Source of the DNA: Oscillospiraceae bacterium
Lineage (GTDB): Bacteria; Bacillota; Clostridia; Oscillospirales; Ruminococcaceae
Direction of reading: 5' to 3'
DNA: 64,000 nt
Assembly: GCA_025758045.1 (NCBI GenBank)
Contig: CP107208.1
Span: forward strand, 744,001 to 808,000
The notes under the pieces were generated by a model. That model saw only the letters and a list, made by a program, of their open reading frames with translations. It was not told the origin of the DNA and did no database searches. Each line of letters starts with the position of its first letter. The first letter of the stretch is position 1. Shown piece by piece: positions 1 to 8,112 of this stretch. The translations under genes were made by a program, and so were the position numbers.

Positions 1-1710
1 CATGGCGTCCAGCTTCGAGAAGTCGTCGTTGGGCACCTCATACTTCATTTTGACCAGCTCATCAAACAGGCCGGTGGCCAGCAGACGGCTGACCGGCACC
101 TGCTTGGCGACCAGCGCTGCACACTTATCGTACAGGTACAGGATGGTCTCCATCATCTTCAGCTGCTTTTCCAGCGGCACGTAGGTATCCACGGCGTGGA
201 AAGCGTTCTGCTGCAGGAAGCCGACGCGGATAACACGAGCGATCTCGATGGTCAATTTCTGGTCGTCGGGCAGCACGTCCGAGCCGATCAGCTTGACGAT
301 CTGCATCAGGTTATTTTCCTGCAGCAGCAGGTTGGCGACGCGCTCACGGCAGGACATAAAGTCATGGCCGACGTTATCGTAGTACCAGCTGCCCAGATCG
401 CCCAGGTATTCACTGTAAGAATCGTTCCAGTTGATGGCCGGATAGTGGCGGGCGTAAGCCAGGGACTTATCCAGTGCCCAGAAGCAGCGGGTGAAACGCT
501 TGGTGTTCTGGGTGACAGGCTCGGAGAAATCGTTGCCCTGGGGGCTGACAGCGCCGATGACGGAGACGGAACCTTCGGCACCGTTCAGCGTCTTGACATA
601 ACCGGCACGCTCGTAGAACTCTGCCAGACGGCTGGGCAGGTAGGCGGGGTAGCCTTCATCGGCGGGCATCTCCTCCAAACGGCCGCTGATCTCACGCAGA
701 GCCTCGGCCCAACGGGAGGTGGAGTCAGCCATCATGGCGGTGTGGTAGCCCATGTCGCGGTAGTACTCGGCCAGCGTGATACCGGTGTAGATAGAAGCCT
801 CACGGGCGGCAACAGGCATGTTGGACGTGTTGGCGATCAGCACGGTACGGTCCATCAGGCTCTTGCCGGTGCGGGGGTCCACCAGTTCGCTGAACTCCTG
901 CAAGGCCTGGGTCATCTCGTTGCCGCGTTCGCCGCAGCCGACGTAGATGATGATGTCGGCATCGCACCACTTTGCGATCTGGTGCTGGGTCATGGTCTTG
1001 CCGGTACCGAAACCGCCGGGGATGGCAGCGGCGCCGCCCTTGGCCAGCGGGAACATAGTATCAATAACACGCTGACCGGTGATCAGCGGGCGGGGCGAGG
1101 TCATACGCTCGGCCGCCGGGCGCGGGGTACGGATAGGCCACTTCTGGCACAGGGTCAGGGTGTGTTCCCTGCCCTTGGCGTCGGTCAGCTTGACGATGGG
1201 GTCGTTGACGGTGTAGCTGCCGTTCTCGGCAGCCCAGGTCACGGTACCGCAAACCTCCGGCGGGACCATGCAGCGGTGCTGGATGGCCGGGGTCTCGGGG
1301 CAGGTGGCGTAGATCTGGCCGCCGGTCAGGGTATCCCCTGCTTTAACGTTGACGGTCACATCCCACTTGGCGGCGGTATCCAGAGAAGGCTCGTGTGCAC
1401 CGCGCTCGATAAAGCTGCCCATATGGCTCTCGATGGCGGGCAGCGGGCGCTGGATGCCATCGTAGATATTGCGCAGGATGCCGGGGCCCAGCGTAACGGA
1501 CAGCGGGCCGCCGGTGCTTTCGACAGGCTCGCCGGCTTTCAGGCCGCCGGTCTCCTCGTAAACCTGGATGGTGGTCTCTTTATCGTTCATGCGGATGACC
1601 TCGCCTACCAGGCGGGATTTGCCCACATAGACCATTTCCATCATAGCCAGGTCGGTTTTGCCCTTGATGGTAACAACGGGGCCGTTGATGCTGTAAATTT
1701 TATTTTCCAT
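1..1710 (-). CDS. ntpA: V-type ATP synthase catalytic subunit A (3' end beyond window)
   Basis: Catalytic nucleotide-binding subunit of the peripheral V1/A1 head. The frame is open from an ATG at 1710 to the left edge, 570 codons, so only about 20 residues of a usual 590-residue subunit are missing. The reading starts MENKIYSINGPVVTIKG, and a Walker A loop 'PGGFGTGKTMTQ' is encoded near 990-1025, followed by 'YVGCGERGNEM'. The usual family loop is GPFGSGKT, so this is a mild variant. It lies 11 bases after subunit E and is the last complete position of the I-K-F-E-A run; subunits B and D would be expected just left of the window. The long plus-strand frame over it is a shadow. Confidence 0.96.
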   Translation of the reverse strand, partial: MENKIYSINGPVVTIKGKTDLAMMEMVYVGKSRLVGEVIRMNDKETTIQVYEETGGLKAGEPVESTGGPLSVTLGPGILRNIYDGIQRPLPAIESHMGSFIERGAHEPSLDTAAKWDVTVNVKAGDTLTGGQIYATCPETPAIQHRCMVPPEVCGTVTWAAENGSYTVNDPIVKLTDAKGREHTLTLCQKWPIRTPRPAAERMTSPRPLITGQRVIDTMFPLAKGGAAAIPGGFGTGKTMTQHQIAKWCDADIIIYVGCGERGNEMTQALQEFSELVDPRTGKSLMDRTVLIANTSNMPVAAREASIYTGITLAEYYRDMGYHTAMMADSTSRWAEALREISGRLEEMPADEGYPAYLPSRLAEFYERAGYVKTLNGAEGSVSVIGAVSPQGNDFSEPVTQNTKRFTRCFWALDKSLAYARHYPAINWNDSYSEYLGDLGSWYYDNVGHDFMSCRERVANLLLQENNLMQIVKLIGSDVLPDDQKLTIEIARVIRVGFLQQNAFHAVDTYVPLEKQLKMMETILYLYDKCAALVAKQVPVSRLLATGLFDELVKMKYEVPNDDFSKLDAM

Positions 1711-1721
1711 AGCTTTGCCCC

Positions 1722-2309
1722 TCAAATCGTGATCTCCAGCCCTGCGTTCTGCAGGAACCAGTCGTGCTGGGCGTCCAGGCGGGCTTCCAGCGTATCATCG
1801 GCAGCCAGGCCGGTGGCGGGGTTGGCAGCGCGCAGGCCGCCCAGGGTGATGGTGTCATCGGCAGTCAGGGCCACACCGGCGGGCAGCTTGCCTTGCAGCA
1901 GGGGCAGGTCGGCGGTGCGGGCGTACAGGGTGCCGCTCTCGCCCATGGTCTCGGCCAGGGCGGTAGCACTCTTGACCAGCCAGGCGGCATAGTCCTTGCC
2001 GGCGGCAAAGGCAGCCAGCTGGGTGCGGGCGGCGGCGAAGGTATCGGCCGCAATCTGCTGGCGCTGAGCGGCCAGCTTGGCGCGGGCCTGCATGCGGGCG
2101 GCGCTCAACTCACGGTTGGCGCGGGTGCGGGCACGCTCTGTCTCAAAGTGGAGCGTATGCTCGGCCTTGGCCTGCTGGGCCTGGCGTGCCTCGTCCAGCT
2201 GGCGGTCGATCTCGGCATCGGTCTCGGTGCGGATGGCGGCGCAGGCGGCTTCGCCCTCGGCGCGGATCGATTCCAGGAACCGCTCGGCGCGGGTATCTAA
2301 TTCATTCAT
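1722..2309 (-). CDS. ntpE: V-type ATP synthase subunit E (peripheral stalk)
   Basis: Peripheral-stalk subunit linking the catalytic head to the membrane sector. The protein is about 195 residues. The first 110 are charged and Ala-rich with heptad-like spacing, a long helix/coiled coil of the E-subunit type, followed by a small mixed domain. I chose the ATG at 2309 (MNELDTRAERF) because AGAGGTG lies seven bases upstream; the GTG at 2315 would overlap the ribosome binding site. It sits between F and A with short gaps, so it is co-transcribed. E subunits are weakly conserved, so the name rests on position, length and helical composition together. Confidence 0.9.
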   Translation of the reverse strand: MNELDTRAERFLESIRAEGEAACAAIRTETDAEIDRQLDEARQAQQAKAEHTLHFETERARTRANRELSAARMQARAKLAAQRQQIAADTFAAARTQLAAFAAGKDYAAWLVKSATALAETMGESGTLYARTADLPLLQGKLPAGVALTADDTITLGGLRAANPATGLAADDTLEARLDAQHDWFLQNAGLEITI

Positions 2310-2320
2310 GGTCACACCTC

Positions 2321-2626
2321 TTAGATTTTAACACCGATGGCCTCGCGGATATAGCGGGTCAGGCGGTCCTTACCGGCAGCACCGCCGCCGGTGGAAGGCA
2401 CAGTGATGAGCAGCGGCGTACCTTTGGCACGGGCGCTGTCCAACACCTCAGTGTAGGTCTCGGCGATCTTTTCGGTCACCAGCAGCACAGCGATGTCGGG
2501 CTGCTTGGCGGCGTTTTCCAGCGCCTGGCGCAGGTCGGCTTCGCTGCGGGCCACGGTGCCCTCGATACCGGCCAGACGCAGACCGTTCATGGCGTCAGAG
2601 TTATCGCTGATGAGAAAGAACCGCAT
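2321..2626 (-). CDS. ntpF: V-type ATP synthase subunit F (central stalk)
   Basis: Small central-stalk subunit, 101 residues, the normal family length. The start 'MRFFLISDN' and the middle 'DIAVLLVTEKIAE' are typical of the Rossmann-like subunit F fold, which binds the rotor subunit D and modulates coupling. The start ATG at 2626 lies four bases after the stop codon of subunit K, with GTAAGG as a weak ribosome binding site that overlaps that stop, which suggests translational coupling. Confidence 0.93.
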   Translation of the reverse strand: MRFFLISDNSDAMNGLRLAGIEGTVARSEADLRQALENAAKQPDIAVLLVTEKIAETYTEVLDSARAKGTPLLITVPSTGGGAAGKDRLTRYIREAIGVKI

Positions 2627-2630
2627 GGCC

Positions 2631-3011
2631 TTACACCAGCTTGCTCAGGATCATGATGGAGATGACCAGGCCGTACAGGGCGATGGATTCACCCAGGGCC
2701 ACGAAGATCAGGCTCTTACCGAAGGTCTTTTCGTTCTCGCTGTTGGCAGCGATAGCAGCGGGGGCAGCGGAAGCAACAGCCATGCCGCCGCCGATACCGG
2801 CCAGACCGGTTGCCAAAGCAGCAGCCACCAGGCCGATGCTCAGGGAGGAGTTGTGGTCGTTGTCGGTGTTGGTTTCGGTGGTCTCGGTAGTGGAAGCGGC
2901 GGCAGCGGCCTCGTCGGTGTTGTCAGCAGCCAGGACGCCGAAAGCGCCGCAGCAGGTCACAGCCACAACCAGCAGAATGGTAACGAACAGCTTGTTGAAT
3001 TTGCTTTTCAT
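2631..3011 (-). CDS. ntpK: V-type ATP synthase subunit K (membrane rotor c subunit) with leader segment
   Basis: Proteolipid of the membrane rotor ring that carries the translocated ion. Mature-like residues 55-125 form one helical hairpin: a glycine-rich first helix ('LAGIGGGMAVASAA') and a second helix with the ion-binding Glu in 'ALGESIALYG'. Before it are about 25 hydrophobic residues ending in 'GVLAA' and a Thr/Asp/Ala-rich linker, which look like a cleavable signal sequence or extra helix. The start is the ATG at 3011 because GGAGGG stands seven bases upstream; the upstream ATG at 3026 lies before that site. Whether H+ or Na+ is carried cannot be told by eye. A palindromic repeat lies between K and I. 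Confidence 0.93.
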   Translation of the reverse strand: MKSKFNKLFVTILLVVAVTCCGAFGVLAADNTDEAAAAASTTETTETNTDNDHNSSLSIGLVAAALATGLAGIGGGMAVASAAPAAIAANSENEKTFGKSLIFVALGESIALYGLVISIMILSKLV

Positions 3012-3080
3012 AAGAATACCCTCCATGATTTTTATTTTGTGAAATTCCCTCTATATAGGGATCGATGCTCGCATCGACCC

Positions 3081-3107
3081 GCGGGCGGATGCAAGCACCC
3101 GCCCCTA
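3081..3107. repeat. Palindromic intergenic repeat, copy 1 (GGGCGG ATGCAAGCA CCGCCC type)
   Basis: GC-rich hairpin between subunits K and I: GGGCGG, ATGCAAGCA, then CCGCCCCTAC. It is preceded at 3058-3080 by another hairpin built on GATGC/GCATC. The same unit recurs at 15561-15587 and 56424-56449. Confidence 0.75.
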
Positions 3108-3124
3108 CAGACAAATGCGGATAT

Positions 3125-5035
3125 TTACGCCTTTTTGATATTAAACGCGGTAAACTTGCGACCGCCGCCTTTGTAGCAACGGCTGAACATCTCGTAGAAC
3201 TCCAGACGGATGCCCTGGATGGCGGAGAGCAGCGCTTCGAGGCAGATGACCACGAGGTTGCCCAGGATGACCACCAGTATATTGTTAGGCGTGCCGGCCA
3301 GCGTAAAGACGACCATCATCATGCTGGCATGCACGATGACAAACGCACCCACACGCAGGAAGGAGATCGTGTTGGACAGGTAACTCAGCACCGTCTCCAA
3401 CAGTTCAAACACGCTTTGCATCAGGTAGTTGCCCATGCCGCCGACAGGTTTCCAGGGCTTGCCATCCACCATGGGGGCCAGCAGCTCAGCGAACAGCAGC
3501 AGGACCAGGCCCGCTACCATGCCGATGGCAGCCAACACCTGCGGCAGGAAGGTGAACGCGCCCATGTAAGCGCTGGCCAGATCCACACCGCACAGGTAGG
3601 TGATGACACCCACCAGACCGTTGGGGGAGAAGATGAACTCACCCCACTCCTTGTGGCGGGCGTGGGTGTACATGTTCAGTACCATGGCCGCCAGCACCAG
3701 GACAACGCCGATGTAAACGGCGACCATCAGGATGCCGGTGATGGAATCCATGACCGAAACGGGCTTGCCTGCCATGCCAATGGCGTGGTAGAGCGGGTCC
3801 AGGGCATCCTCATAGCCGAAGAAGGAACCATAGACCAGGCCGAAGATCGTACTGGAGATGCCGCAGGGGATCATCAGATGGAACAGGTCGTTGTGCTTGA
3901 CCTTCCACATAAAGGTGCTGAACAGCGCCAGCACGATGCCCTGCCCGACATCACCAAACATCATGCCAAACAGCACGGTGAAGGTGAGCGCTACGAAGCC
4001 GGTGACATCTGTCTCGCCATAGGCGGGCAGACCGTACATCTCGACGAAAAACTCAAAAGGGCGGCTCCACCAGGGGTTCTTCAGTTTGGTGGGGGGCGTC
4101 ATCTTACCGGCGGCCTCGGGGCCGTCCACGGTAACGCGCAGGTCTTTAACTGCCCGCGCCTTGCCGGCGATCTCCTCCACATCCGGCGCCGGGACCCAGC
4201 CGACGCAGAAGAAATGGGAACCTTTCACGGCAGCCATGCGGCGCAGGTCGTACATAGCGGCGTAGTAGCGCACCGTGTCGTACAGCATCTGCACCTTGGC
4301 TTCGTGGTCATGCCACAAAGCCGCGATGCGGGCGTTGACATCATCCACCGACTTTTTGACAACTTCCAGGTTCTCTTTAAAATGCTCGATGATCTCGGCA
4401 GGGGAACCGGCCGCACCGGGCACACGCACCGGCTCGAAATACAGCATCGAGAAGATGCCGTCGGTCTCCAGCGCTTTCTCGCGGGGGGTCAGGTAGATGC
4501 CCCAGTAGCCGGTCTTGGTCTGGGTGCACTCTACAAACAGGATATAGGGATCATCGGCGTAGTTGCTCATCAGCTTGTTGTAGCCTTCGGTGGGCAGGAA
4601 GCCGAACCGCACCTTGACGTGCTGGCAATCCAGGATCTCATCCACATTTACTTTCAGGTTCAGGAAGTGGCTGTACTGGGCGATGCCGTCCTCGCAGAGC
4701 TTCTGCTGGTCCAGCAGGCCCTGGCGCTCGGCACACAGGTCATCGATCTGCTCCAGCAGGTCGCTCAAATAGGCTTTGGCTTCCTCGTCCGGCGGGTCGG
4801 TGTGGCGCTGCTCTTTATGCAGTTCCATGCCAGCCTCTTTCGCCATAGTCTCGATCTGGTCGCGGGTGGCGGGATAGGGGTTTTCCTCGTTGAGGGCGGC
4901 GTATCCCAGCGAATCCGACATATAACGGGTGGCAGGTTCCAGGTCAAACCGGCCGTCCATACAGCAGGCATCCAGGAAATCGTTCAGCTGGGGCAGGGTG
5001 CCTTGTACCCGCACCAGCTTCATCTTTTCAACCAA
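3125..5035 (-). CDS. ntpI: V-type ATP synthase subunit I (membrane stator, a-subunit type)
   Basis: Large stator subunit forming the ion half-channels. Residues 1-330 are cytoplasmic and include coiled-coil segments; from about residue 340 ('ALTFTVLFGMMFGDVGQGIVLAL') there are about seven to eight membrane helices, the last holding the essential Arg region 'TISFLRVGAFVIVHASMM'. Length, about 636 residues, is normal. The likely start is TTG at 5035 (M-V-E-K-M-K-L-V), ten bases after AAGGAG; the GTG at 5044 is almost on top of the ribosome binding site. The left end of the IS110 element abuts that site at 5050, so the gene keeps its own ribosome binding site but is cut off from its operon promoter. 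Confidence 0.95.
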   Translation of the reverse strand: MVEKMKLVRVQGTLPQLNDFLDACCMDGRFDLEPATRYMSDSLGYAALNEENPYPATRDQIETMAKEAGMELHKEQRHTDPPDEEAKAYLSDLLEQIDDLCAERQGLLDQQKLCEDGIAQYSHFLNLKVNVDEILDCQHVKVRFGFLPTEGYNKLMSNYADDPYILFVECTQTKTGYWGIYLTPREKALETDGIFSMLYFEPVRVPGAAGSPAEIIEHFKENLEVVKKSVDDVNARIAALWHDHEAKVQMLYDTVRYYAAMYDLRRMAAVKGSHFFCVGWVPAPDVEEIAGKARAVKDLRVTVDGPEAAGKMTPPTKLKNPWWSRPFEFFVEMYGLPAYGETDVTGFVALTFTVLFGMMFGDVGQGIVLALFSTFMWKVKHNDLFHLMIPCGISSTIFGLVYGSFFGYEDALDPLYHAIGMAGKPVSVMDSITGILMVAVYIGVVLVLAAMVLNMYTHARHKEWGEFIFSPNGLVGVITYLCGVDLASAYMGAFTFLPQVLAAIGMVAGLVLLLFAELLAPMVDGKPWKPVGGMGNYLMQSVFELLETVLSYLSNTISFLRVGAFVIVHASMMMVVFTLAGTPNNILVVILGNLVVICLEALLSAIQGIRLEFYEMFSRCYKGGGRKFTAFNIKKA

Positions 5036-5110
5036 TCCGTTCACACTCCTTGTATTATAAAATAGTAGTTTTTAAAGTCCCTCTCCAAGGACTGTGCTAC
5101 ACTGTAAGGG

Positions 5111-5250
5111 ATGCTGTAGATTGGTTATCAGCTCCTACCGCAAGACGGTTCTTGAAAGGCTCCAACCACAGCTCTTTACAGTATTGTTGATCAGTTAGAT
5201 ACCGCCAGACGGTTTATGTAGAACAAGGTTACAAGAGTAAAGTGTTCTGT
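5111..5250 (+). ncRNA. Candidate IS110 bridge RNA (two guide-loop stem structures)
   Basis: Two successive stem/internal-loop/hairpin folds precede the transposase. Fold 1: CTGTA 5114-5118 with TACAG 5177-5181; GGTT 5123-5126 with AACC 5164-5167; internal loop 5127-5136 and 5150-5163; apical ACCG 5137-5140 with CGGT 5146-5149. Fold 2: TTGTT 5184-5188 with AACAA 5222-5226; internal loop 5189-5200 and 5214-5221; apical ACCG 5201-5204 with CGGT 5210-5213. Loop 1 contains CTCCT (5132-5136) and TTGAAAGG (5152-5159), which match the left flank and the complement of the right flank of the empty site. Loop 2 contains AGTTAG (5193-5198), as at the right end (6586-6591). IS110 bridge RNAs are known from IS621; assignment here is inference. 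RNA ends are approximate. Confidence 0.7.
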
Positions 5251-5287
5251 GGAATCAGCATCAAATAAACACAGCGGAGGTATTCTC

Positions 5288-6469
5288 ATGGTTTGCGTTG
5301 GAATTGACGTTGCAAAGGACAAGCACGATTGCTTCATCCTCAGTTCAGAGGGCGAAGTTCTAGCGGATGTATTCACCATCCAGAACAATGCAGAGGGCTT
5401 CAACACACTCTTGCAGACGATTAGTTGCTGTACCAACCCAAAGGATAAAATAAAAGTAGGACTTGAGGCTACCGGACACTACAGCTACAACATCCTCGGA
5501 TTTCTGCTTGATAAAGGCCTGCCAACCTATGTCATCAATCCGCTGCACACCAACCTCTACCGGAAAAGCCTGAGCCTTCGCAAAACCAAGACTGACCGTG
5601 TCGATGCGCGAACCATTGCAGCTATGCTCTTGTCTGATGTGGACCTCAAGTCCTACACAGACACAGCATACCACAACGAGGAGTTAAAGTCACTCACAAG
5701 ATACCGGTTTGACAAAGTCCGCGAGAGAGCGAAGCTGAAGCAGTCCGTTTCTCGGTTGGTCACAATTCTGTTCCCAGAGCTTGAAAAGTTGGTGCCGACA
5801 TTGCACATGGCGTCAGTTTACGCACTTCTCAGCGAGTTTCCTGGCGCCAAACAGGTTGCCGAAGCGCACCTGACGCATTTGAAAGCCGTCTTACACGACG
5901 CCTCCAAAGGCCGCTACGGGCGAGACATGGCAGTAACACTTCGGGATGCCGCCAGATGTTCTGTCGGCTCTGTCATGCCGGCCAAGTCCCTAGAACTGCG
6001 GCATACGATTCGCCTGATCCGCGAACTGGATTCCGAAATTCAGGACATTGAAGCTGCCATCCAGACGATGATAGAGGAAATCGCTTCTCCCATTACTACC
6101 ATTCCGGGCATCGGCGTTCGGATGGGCGCAATGATTCTGGCTGAGATTGGGGACTTCTCCCGGTTCGATTCACCGGACAAAATCCTTGCCTACGCCGGGA
6201 TGTCGCCATCTACCTACCAATCTGGGCAGATGTCACTCACAGGCGCATATTCCCACATGGAAAAACGAGGTTCCCGATACCTGCGCTACGCTCTTTACAA
6301 TGCCACGAAATACGTCTGCCATTGGGACCCAATCTTCTCTGCCTATCTTGCCAAGAAGCGGGCTGAGGGCAAGCACTACAATGTTGCGCTCTCCCATGCG
6401 GCCAAGAAGTTGGTTCGGTTGATTTATGCCTTAGAGAAGTCCAGGCTACCCTACAGCAGCGCTGCATAA
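5288..6469 (+). CDS. IS110-family transposase (DEDD recombinase)
   Basis: 393-residue RNA-guided recombinase of the IS110 type. The N-terminal RuvC-like DEDD domain shows Asp7 ('GIDVAK'), Glu60 ('GLEATGHY') and Asp103/Asp106 ('KTDRVDA'). A helical linker spans about 125-265. The C-terminal Tnp domain has 'TTIPGIGVRMGAMILAEIGDF' and the serine-bearing 'SPSTYQSG' at 306-313. The start is ATG 5288, behind GGAGG with seven bases spacing; a longer frame from 5249 lacks a ribosome binding site. The gene looks intact and so potentially active. It runs antisense to the ATPase operon it interrupts. Confidence 0.95.
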   Translation: MVCVGIDVAKDKHDCFILSSEGEVLADVFTIQNNAEGFNTLLQTISCCTNPKDKIKVGLEATGHYSYNILGFLLDKGLPTYVINPLHTNLYRKSLSLRKTKTDRVDARTIAAMLLSDVDLKSYTDTAYHNEELKSLTRYRFDKVRERAKLKQSVSRLVTILFPELEKLVPTLHMASVYALLSEFPGAKQVAEAHLTHLKAVLHDASKGRYGRDMAVTLRDAARCSVGSVMPAKSLELRHTIRLIRELDSEIQDIEAAIQTMIEEIASPITTIPGIGVRMGAMILAEIGDFSRFDSPDKILAYAGMSPSTYQSGQMSLTGAYSHMEKRGSRYLRYALYNATKYVCHWDPIFSAYLAKKRAEGKHYNVALSHAAKKLVRLIYALEKSRLPYSSAA

Positions 6470-6595
6470 GTCCTTTATTCTCATAGGCTCAAGCAGGCGT
6501 CCAACAGGGCGTCAGCTTTGTTATACTCTTTTTTGACCGCCTACATTTTCCTCACCTTTCCACTCATTTCGGCTTGACTTTTAATAGTTAGTCTT

Positions 6596-7654
6596 TCAAT
6601 CGTGTTCGTCGTAGCCGATCAGCAGGGCTAGGACTTCTTCGGCGGGCAGCTTGTAATGCACGCCCTCGATGATGTGGTTCAGGTTCCACACCTCGCACTG
6701 GGCCAGCCAGATGTAGCACATCATGACCAGCGTGGGCTCGGTGGAGAACCGCAGCCACTTGCGGCACCAATCGGTGCGGTAGCGGAAGAAGCCTTCCTTC
6801 AGCACGGTGTAATCGTGGTGAGCCAACAGCGGGCCGTAACTGGTTTGGGCAAACCGCTGCTTGAAAGCAGGCAGATCCGGCGAGGCCAGCAGGTAGTCCC
6901 ACTCGGCGGCCGTCAGGGCGCTGCAATCTCGGCGGCAGGCGTTGCGCACCGTGGTGGCAGGCGCCCCTACGCGGATGAGCCGCGCGGCGTTGGACACCGC
7001 CGAGGTATCGCACTCCAGCTCGATCAGCTCCCGCAGGCCGGGCTGCTCGCCCTGCTTGGCGGGCTTGGGTGCCATAGCGACCAGCGCCCGGTGGCGGTAC
7101 TCCTGCATCAGAGGTTCCGCCTGGGCGGTCAGGCCGCGGTCCGGCTTAGCGTTGGCCAGCGGGGCCAGTACCTTAGCCCAGGGCGTACCCTGTACCGCAG
7201 CCAAAAGGCTTTGCAGATCGGTGGCTTTGGCCAGCGCGTACAGATCAATGCTGCAGCGCTGTTCCAAAAAGTCCGGCAGGCGGTACAGGTAATCGCCGGG
7301 GCGGCCTGCATCCAGGCACCGCAGGGCGGCGGTCAGCTCGTCGACCTCGCAGCAAAGCGTTAAGTACTGGTACACGCTGCTGCCTGCGCTGCGGTCATAC
7401 CGGCACAGGCTGTCGAAGCGTTCGTACTGGCTTTGCCGCAGCAGGTTCTCCAGCTGGGCGCGGCGGGCGTAGGTGGGGTTTACCTCGGCCAGCGTGTTGG
7501 CGTACAGCGGCAGAGCTTTCAACTCGTTGGCCAGCTCTGTCATTGTATGGCAATCCGTTAAGCGGCGGTAATCCTCGGCGCGCAGGCGGCGGCCATACAG
7601 GGCGCGGGCCTTTGCCAGCACAGCATTGCTGGCTTTGCCGCTCGCGTGGTTCAT
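6596..7654 (-). CDS. ntpC: V-type ATP synthase subunit C (AC39/d type)
   Basis: Central subunit that seats the rotary shaft on the membrane ring. About 352 residues, all helical in composition, with the family's opening 'NAVLAKARALYGRRL' and repeated 'YLxRLPDFLE...YRTDWCRKWLRF' segments typical of AC39 proteins. The ATG at 7654 overlaps the stop of the upstream gene (ATGA) and has AGGAGG seven bases before it, so the start is secure. Its stop at 6596-6598 falls just outside the right end of the IS110 element, so the coding sequence is complete. Confidence 0.93.
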   Translation of the reverse strand: MNHASGKASNAVLAKARALYGRRLRAEDYRRLTDCHTMTELANELKALPLYANTLAEVNPTYARRAQLENLLRQSQYERFDSLCRYDRSAGSSVYQYLTLCCEVDELTAALRCLDAGRPGDYLYRLPDFLEQRCSIDLYALAKATDLQSLLAAVQGTPWAKVLAPLANAKPDRGLTAQAEPLMQEYRHRALVAMAPKPAKQGEQPGLRELIELECDTSAVSNAARLIRVGAPATTVRNACRRDCSALTAAEWDYLLASPDLPAFKQRFAQTSYGPLLAHHDYTVLKEGFFRYRTDWCRKWLRFSTEPTLVMMCYIWLAQCEVWNLNHIIEGVHYKLPAEEVLALLIGYDEHD

Positions 7655-7983
7655 TGTGCAGCCTCCTGGGCCAGGGCGCGGCGTACCAGTTCTGCCGTCC
7701 ACTCGGCCTCATGCTGTTTGGCGGCGGCCGTCATGGCGGCGGCAGCCTGTTCACATTCTTTGTCTAAGGCGGCGCGGGCCTCGGCGTTGGCGGCGTCGGC
7801 TGCTTTGGCGGCAGCTTCGGCATCCGTCTGGGCTTTGGCGTCGCACTCGGCAGCGATCGCCTGCTTGCGGGCATCCAGGGCGGCCAGCCGCGCCGTGCGC
7901 TCGGCCTTGGCTTTCTCACTGGCCTTACGCTGGGCGGCGTCCATCTCCAGGATTGCCTGCATCAGATCGTTCACATCTTTCAT
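7651..7983 (-). CDS. V-type ATP synthase coiled-coil subunit (G/H)
   Basis: First gene of the ATPase operon, 110 residues and almost entirely Ala/Glu/Lys/Arg. It looks like one long helix, the pattern of the peripheral-stalk G/H subunit that pairs with subunit E. ATG 7983 ('MKDVNDLMQ') has GAGGTG six bases before it; the GTG at 7992 is part of that site. Composition and position give the name; the sequence itself is low-complexity, so identity to a specific family cannot be proven by eye. A good promoter lies 50 bases upstream. Confidence 0.78.
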   Translation of the reverse strand: MKDVNDLMQAILEMDAAQRKASEKAKAERTARLAALDARKQAIAAECDAKAQTDAEAAAKAADAANAEARAALDKECEQAAAAMTAAAKQHEAEWTAELVRRALAQEAAQ

Positions 7984-8032
7984 CCCATGCACCTCATTTC
8001 TGGAATTGGGATTTTTCCGGGTTTCGTCCCGT

Positions 8033-8060
8033 ATTATAGCACTTTCACCAAAGATGGCAA
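8033..8060 (-). promoter_or_regulatory. Promoter of the V-ATPase operon
   Basis: On the minus strand TTGCCA (8055-8060) and a perfect TATAAT (8033-8038) are 16 bases apart, upstream of the first operon gene. With the IS110 insertion, all genes from I onward depend on read-through from here or on a cryptic promoter. Confidence 0.75.
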
Positions 8061-8112
8061 GTCTCTTTTGTGCAGTTTTATTAGTACAAATTTAACAATG
8101 TGTCTCTGCGTT

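Larger units (their letters stand above)
5051..6592 (+). mobile_element. IS110-family insertion sequence, inserted between V-ATPase C and I genes
   Basis: A plus-strand transposase with about 240 bp of left and 123 bp of right non-coding sequence interrupts a minus-strand operon. Bounds were inferred by reconstruction. A CT dinucleotide occurs at 5049-5050 and 6593-6594. Removing 5051-6594 joins the subunit C stop directly to the subunit I ribosome binding site (TGAAAGGAG, then the TTG start 10 bases on), a normal operon junction. There is no inverted repeat or longer target duplication, as is usual for this family. Length is 1542 bp. Bounds should be correct to a few bases if the guide-loop matches described for the bridge RNA hold. 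Confidence 0.85.

Noticed and set aside
196..1992. 598-codon plus-strand frame over the V-ATPase A and E genes
   Set aside because: Antisense shadow caused by GC-biased third positions; no family resemblance and the opposite strand encodes clear V-ATPase subunits.
5021..5035. TATAAT at 5055-5060 (minus strand) as an IS-derived promoter for subunit I
   Set aside because: It lies only three bases before the ribosome binding site and lacks a -35 box at 16-18 bases, so a transcript would lose the ribosome binding site.
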